NCBI RefSeq assembly: GCF_008107685.1
Contig: NZ_VIRF01000090.1
Span: 186,001 to 250,000 of the forward strand
Length of the DNA: 64,000 nt
Direction: 5' to 3'
From: Novosphingobium sp. BW1
GTDB taxonomy: Bacteria > Pseudomonadota > Alphaproteobacteria > Sphingomonadales > Sphingomonadaceae
Shown here: in pieces, positions 60,207 through 64,000 of the stretch
Layout of the letters: every line of letters begins with the position of its first letter
Position numbering within the stretch: position 1 is the first letter of the stretch
Notes under the pieces: model-generated
Seen by the model: the letters and a program-made list of their open reading frames with translations, nothing else
Database searches by the model: none
What the model was told of the DNA's origin: nothing
Program-made: the position numbers and the translations under genes

Positions 60207-61130
60207 TCAGGTTGGCGTCGGCACGGCGGCCTCATCGCGCACCCAGGCCACGAACCGGCCAAGCGAGGATCCGCGCTCAAGGTCGCCGCGCCACACGAGA
60301 TGGTAGGCATCGCGTGTCGACAGGGCAGTCTCGAATGGGACCACCAGGCTTCCTGCGGCCAGTTCGGCCTCGATCAGAAAACTGGGAATGAGCGCCACAC
60401 CGGCGCACGCCTCCGCGGCCTGCGCCAGCATCAGGAAGTGCCCGATGCGAGGCCCCTCGCACGGGCGCGCCAGCTCCACGCCGCACGCCGCGAACCACTG
60501 GTCCCAGGCCTTGGGGCGCGAGGACTGGAACAGAAGCGGCTTATCCGCCAAGTCCGCCGGACGTTCCAGCGGATTGGCCTCGAGCCAGCCTGGCGCGCAG
60601 ACCGGGACCGCTTCCTCGCGAAACAGGAACGCGTGGTTCATCCCCGGCCAGGGCGGCTGCCCGAAATGGAAGACGGCATCGAACTCGCCCGCCTCCTCGT
60701 CCTTGCCGAAAGGCCAGCTGCGGGCCGCGATATTGATCACAAGCTCGGGGTGCCGGGCCGAGAGCCGGGGCAGGCGGGGCGCCAGCCAGCGCATGCCCAG
60801 ACTGGGCAGGCAGGCAATGGTGAGGCTGTTGTCCCCGCGCTGTTCGCCAAGCCGCGCGCTGGCCCGCACGATCTGCGCGAGCGCAGGCTCCACCGCCTCG
60901 GCGTAGGCACGCCCGGCCGCGTTCAGCTCCACCCGCCGCCCGGCCCGTACAAACAAGGGAACACCCAGCCGCGCCTCGAGTTGGGATATCTGGCGGCTGA
61001 TCGCGCTCTGGGTCAGTCCCACCGCGCGCCCCGCCTCGGAAAAGCTGCCATGGCGGGCCGCGGCCAGAAAGCTGCGCAAGGATTGCGAGGAAGGCAGATG
61101 CACGCCGGCGAGATCATTCCATTTCATCAT
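60207..61130 (-). CDS. LysR-family regulator, divergent from the catabolic genes
   Basis: 307 residues from the ATG at 61130 (MMKWNDLAGVHLPSSQSLR). HTH FLAAARHGSFSEAGRAVGLTQSAISRQISQLEARLG, split here as family pattern: G-S-F-x-x-A and T-Q-S-A-I-S-R. The C-terminal effector domain contains IACLPSLGMRWLAPRLP and FHFGQPPWPGMN, of the GcvA type. It likely regulates the divergent DUF1338/flavoprotein/aldehyde dehydrogenase set across a 72-base gap. Confidence 0.92.
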   Translation of the reverse strand: MMKWNDLAGVHLPSSQSLRSFLAAARHGSFSEAGRAVGLTQSAISRQISQLEARLGVPLFVRAGRRVELNAAGRAYAEAVEPALAQIVRASARLGEQRGDNSLTIACLPSLGMRWLAPRLPRLSARHPELVINIAARSWPFGKDEEAGEFDAVFHFGQPPWPGMNHAFLFREEAVPVCAPGWLEANPLERPADLADKPLLFQSSRPKAWDQWFAACGVELARPCEGPRIGHFLMLAQAAEACAGVALIPSFLIEAELAAGSLVVPFETALSTRDAYHLVWRGDLERGSSLGRFVAWVRDEAAVPTPT

Positions 61131-61202
61131 GCATTGATGATAGCTTGTCGTTTGCAGGGCAAGAATTTCACATGGTAAGCGCAAGGGCAGAGGAGACAAT
61201 CG

Positions 61203-62228
61203 ATGCAGGATCTGCACACATCGACCGTTGCACGCCTGGTTCGCGCGCACTTGGGTGACGAAATCGGCGCCGTCACGCTCGCCGCACTCGACGTGGCGCC
61301 CGCGCTGGTGAGCGACGACGGCGAGCGCGTCTCGCGCGCCAGCATGGCAACCGCCCTAGGCGCGACCCTGTTCCGCACCGTTCTCGACGGCGTGCCGAGC
61401 GCGTCGGGATATGTCGGCGAGCGCCTGGAAATCGATCAGCGCATCACGCTCGACCATGGTGCCTTGCGCACGATCCTCTTTCCCGACAGCCCCACCGGCG
61501 CCCTTCCCGGCGGGCAGGAGGCCTTCGCGCGTATCCTGCGCCCGCTCGGCTATGTCGAAGCCGCACAATATCCACTGCCGCGCCTCAGGATGACCGGCCA
61601 CGCCTGGTGCCACGTCGACTATCCCGAGGACATCCTCCAATACTTCGTGAGCGAACTCCATGTCGACCAGTTCGACGCCGAGTTCGCCGCCGCCGCCCAC
61701 CGGGTGTTCGACAACTCGGTCGACCCGCTAACCGCCGAGGCCAAGGCCATGCTCGACCGTTTCGCGGCCGAGGGCAGCGTGCCCTTTGCCGAGGCCGAGG
61801 CCCTTCTGCCCGTCCTCGTCTCTGCCTTCGACCGCGCGCACGCGCCCGCCTTCGAGGACGACTACGACACGCTGCTGGCCCAGTCGAAGGAAGCCGCATG
61901 GATTGCCACCGAAGGCAACGCCTTCAACCACGCGACCGACCGCGTGGCCGATGTTGGCGCGCTTGCCGAGGCCCTGCGTGACGCGGGCAAGCCGATCAAG
62001 GACAAGGTCGAGCACTCCGCCTCGGGCCGCGTCCACCAGACCGCCTTTCGCGCCGACATGGTCGAGCGCCCCTTCCGCCGCGCCGACGGCACACCGGTCA
62101 CCCGCACGGTGCCCGGTTCGTTCTTCGAATTCATCACCCGCGACACCCTGCCCGGCAGCGAGGCCCTCGACCTCGGCTTCGACAGCGGCAATGCCACGGG
62201 CATCTTTGCCATGACACGGACGCCATGA
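61203..62228 (+). CDS. DUF1338 / HglS-like 2-oxoadipate dioxygenase/decarboxylase
   Basis: 341 residues with AGAGGAG before the ATG. DUF1338 motifs: ITLDHGALRTILFPD (first metal His), RMTGHAWCHVDYPEDI, TEGNAFNHATDRV (N-H-x-T) and SGRVHQTAFRAD. Members such as P. putida HglS convert 2-oxoadipate to D-2-hydroxyglutarate with O2. The next gene encodes a matching flavoprotein dehydrogenase, supporting that step. The shorter length (HglS about 460) leaves some doubt. Overlaps the next gene by ATGA. Confidence 0.82.
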   Translation: MQDLHTSTVARLVRAHLGDEIGAVTLAALDVAPALVSDDGERVSRASMATALGATLFRTVLDGVPSASGYVGERLEIDQRITLDHGALRTILFPDSPTGALPGGQEAFARILRPLGYVEAAQYPLPRLRMTGHAWCHVDYPEDILQYFVSELHVDQFDAEFAAAAHRVFDNSVDPLTAEAKAMLDRFAAEGSVPFAEAEALLPVLVSAFDRAHAPAFEDDYDTLLAQSKEAAWIATEGNAFNHATDRVADVGALAEALRDAGKPIKDKVEHSASGRVHQTAFRADMVERPFRRADGTPVTRTVPGSFFEFITRDTLPGSEALDLGFDSGNATGIFAMTRTP

Positions 62229-63640
62229 CCCTTTCCAGCGACGCCCGGATTGCCCTTGAGGGGCTTGTTGGTGTGGCCAATGTCCTCAGCGCCGAAACCG
62301 ACATCGACGCCTATGCCGAGGATGGACGCGGAACGCGCGGCGCGCCCGCCTGCGTGGTGCGCCCCGCCACCGCCGACGAGGTACGCCAAGTCCTGGAAGC
62401 GGCCCATGCCCATGGCGTGACCGTCATCCCGCAGGGCGCGCGCACCGGCCTTGTCGCGGCCGGGCTTGCGGCGAGCGCCCAGGATCAGATCGTGCTCAGC
62501 CTCGAGCGGCTGAAAGGCGAGATCAAGATCGATCCGGTCAACCGCTCCGCGCGCGTGGGCGCGGGCGTGCTCCTTTCCGAACTCAACGCGGCGGCTGAGG
62601 AACATGGCCTGTTTTTCCCCATCGATCTGGGCGCGGCCCCTTCCATCGGCGGTATGGTCGCGGCCAACACCGGCGGCGCGCGACTCCTGCGCTATGGCGA
62701 TGTGCGCCAGAACCTGATGGGCCTTGAACTTGTCACGTCCGAGGATAGCCCCCGCATCCTTTCGCTCGGCTCCGAGCTCTGGAAGAACAACAGCGCGCTG
62801 GCTCTCCAGGATCTTGTCGCGGGGAGTTCGGGCGCGCTGGGCGTGGTGACAGGCGCCACGCTTGCGCTCAGTCCCAGGCCGGTCAACACCGTGACCGCCC
62901 TCCTCGCCCTGCCCCATCCCGAGGCCACGCTCGACGTCCTCACGCGGATGGAAAGCGCCTTCGGCACGCTTCTGACCGCCTTCGAGGGGATCTCCAAGCC
63001 CGCGCTGACCGCAGCCATCACCCACGTTTCGTCATTGCGCGATCCCTTCGCGGGCGAGATCCCGGGTTATTGCGTGCTGCTCGAGCTGTCGGGCGGCGGC
63101 GCCATCGAGGCCGAATGGCTGGAAGAAAAGCTTGCCGAAACGCTCGAGCCCCTGTTCGAGGACGGCACCATCGCCGACACCCGCATCGACCGCGGCACCG
63201 CGCTGTGGGCCGTGCGCCACGCGGTGCCCGAGGGCCTGCGCAAGTCGGGCAAGGTCGTCGCCTGTGACATCGCGATGAAGCGCGGCGACGTCATGCGCTT
63301 TCGCACCGACATTGCCGAGCGTCTCGCCAAAGTCGCGCCGCAGCTTGAACTGTGCGACTTCGGCCACATCGGCGACGGAGGCCTGCACTGCAACAGCGTC
63401 TGGCCCGAAAGCGCAGGCGCCTTCGATCCCGCCGTGGCCGAAGTCGCGCGCGAGACCATCTTCGCCGCCGTCGTCGAGGATTACCACGGCAGCTTCAGCG
63501 CCGAACACGGCGTGGGGCCTGCCAACGCGGACTGGTACGCGCGCTTCATTCCCGAAGACGTACGCGCGCTGTCCGGGCGGATACAGGACCTGATCGCCCC
63601 GCGCCCGATGGGCCGGGTCCGCTTCGGCCCCAAAGACTGA
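62225..63640 (+). CDS. FAD-linked oxidase, D-2-hydroxyglutarate dehydrogenase-like
   Basis: A 471-residue protein of the D-lactate/D-2-hydroxyglutarate dehydrogenase family. FAD domain: VTVIPQGARTGLVAAGLAAS, then PSIGGMVAANTGGARLLRYGDV and LVAGSSGALGVVTGATLAL. The C-terminal cap and substrate domain ends with LELCDFGHIGDGGLHCNSVW (metal-binding His) and SFSAEHGVGPANADWY. Next to an HglS-like gene it most likely oxidises D-2-hydroxyglutarate to 2-oxoglutarate. Electron acceptor (ETF or quinone) not clear. Confidence 0.88.
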   Translation: MTLSSDARIALEGLVGVANVLSAETDIDAYAEDGRGTRGAPACVVRPATADEVRQVLEAAHAHGVTVIPQGARTGLVAAGLAASAQDQIVLSLERLKGEIKIDPVNRSARVGAGVLLSELNAAAEEHGLFFPIDLGAAPSIGGMVAANTGGARLLRYGDVRQNLMGLELVTSEDSPRILSLGSELWKNNSALALQDLVAGSSGALGVVTGATLALSPRPVNTVTALLALPHPEATLDVLTRMESAFGTLLTAFEGISKPALTAAITHVSSLRDPFAGEIPGYCVLLELSGGGAIEAEWLEEKLAETLEPLFEDGTIADTRIDRGTALWAVRHAVPEGLRKSGKVVACDIAMKRGDVMRFRTDIAERLAKVAPQLELCDFGHIGDGGLHCNSVWPESAGAFDPAVAEVARETIFAAVVEDYHGSFSAEHGVGPANADWYARFIPEDVRALSGRIQDLIAPRPMGRVRFGPKD

Positions 63641-63660
63641 ATTTTCGGGAGAGAGAGCAC

Positions 63661-64000
63661 ATGACAACGCCCCACAACGGACCCGCCTTCACCTCGCTCG
63701 ATCCGGCCACCGGGGAGGTGGTCTGGGAGGGCGTGAGCGCCGCGCCTACCGATTGCGAGGCCGCCATCGCAAAGGCGCACAAGGCCCTTGGCGCCTGGCG
63801 CGCCGCCCCGCTTGCCGAACGCGTCGCCGCCGTAGAGCGCTTTGCGACCGCCATCGCCGAGGACGAGGAGGGCCTTGCCGAAACGATCTCGCGCGAGACC
63901 GGCAAGCTCCTGTGGGAGACGCGCACCGAAGCCAAGGGCATGGTCGGCAAGGTCGCCGTCTCGATCCGTGCGCAGGCCGAACGGGCAGGCGAGCGGCGCC
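63661..64000 (+). CDS. AstD-like aldehyde dehydrogenase, N-terminal part (runs off window)
   Basis: 113 residues visible from the ATG at 63661. FTSLDPATGEVVWEGVSAAP, then ISRETGKLLWETRTEAKGMVGKVAVSI, resemble AstD (succinylglutamate semialdehyde dehydrogenase). The ETGK-LWE-TEA stretch is the key match. In a cluster with 2-oxoadipate enzymes it might instead oxidise aminoadipate semialdehyde. The catalytic Cys is beyond the window. Confidence 0.82.
   Translation, partial: MTTPHNGPAFTSLDPATGEVVWEGVSAAPTDCEAAIAKAHKALGAWRAAPLAERVAAVERFATAIAEDEEGLAETISRETGKLLWETRTEAKGMVGKVAVSIRAQAERAGERR

Overview
The window looks like part of the chromosome of a free-living, nitrogen-fixing alphaproteobacterium, most likely from the Sphingomonadales (Novosphingobium-like). 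The reasons are the high-GC coding sequence, the alphaproteobacterial oxygen-sensing type of NifA, a complete nif/fix island, and an exopolysaccharide (EPS) locus. The genus is inference. I saw no rRNA, tRNA, CRISPR array, insertion sequence or phage gene.

Layout. (1) 1-14146: EPS assembly and export locus. It has two GT4 glycosyltransferases, a GDP-mannose dehydrogenase-like enzyme, a sulfotransferase, two Wzy/O-antigen-ligase-type membrane proteins, a Wzc-like tyrosine kinase/co-polymerase, a Wza-like export lipoprotein, a secreted polysaccharide lyase and a PDZ/M48-type protease. (2) 14147-15123: a Crp-type regulator preceded by a perfect TGTGA-N6-TCACA palindrome. (3) 15146-18772: a compact three-gene operon encoding TIR-TM-TPR, a small unrecognised protein, and TPR-SLOG with a degenerate cyclase-like tail. 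It looks like a nucleotide-signalling conflict (defence) module. A MASE1-PAS-GGDEF protein with a degenerate GGDEF motif follows. (4) 20846-55045: the nitrogen fixation island.

The nif island is a set of NifA/sigma-54 transcription units. Unit A (31279 to 22855, minus) is iscA-nifU-nifS-nifV-cysE-nifW-fixABCX, followed by nifA. Unit B (43289 to 33333, minus) is nifHDK-nifEN-nifX-DUF269-CCE_0567-like-fdxB-nifQ-truncated haemoglobin-Rieske. Unit C (51380 to 45122, minus) is nifB-fdxN-TPR-nifZ-nifZ-two small unknowns-DegT-like-[2Fe-2S] ferredoxin-bolA-grx-molbindin. Unit D (54936 to 52791, minus) is fdxN-LRV(4Fe4S)-nifT-SIR2-like. Each unit has a TGGCACG-N4-(T/G/C)TGC(T/A/G) promoter with one or two TGT-N10-ACA upstream sites. 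A receiver-like gene lacking the phospho-acceptor Asp diverges from nifH with its own sigma-54-type promoter. An unrecognised gene pair (31534-33316) diverges from unit A.

(5) 55081-59323: an alginate-export-type porin and a molybdate supply locus (modABC and a ModE-like regulator). ModC and ModE both lack Mop/TOBE domains, whereas a stand-alone two-Mop protein sits in the nifB operon. (6) 59519-64000: a TetR regulator, a LysR regulator and a divergent set (DUF1338/HglS-like 2-oxoadipate enzyme, D-2-hydroxyglutarate dehydrogenase-like flavoprotein, AstD-like aldehyde dehydrogenase). This set suggests the lower part of lysine catabolism through 2-oxoadipate.

Together, the nif genes build nitrogenase and its cofactor, fixABCX and many ferredoxins supply low-potential electrons, and mod supplies molybdenum. 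The haem/Rieske/Fe-S maturation genes probably protect or service the oxygen-labile enzyme. EPS may also help limit oxygen, but that is inference. All functions are read from sequence motifs, with no database search.
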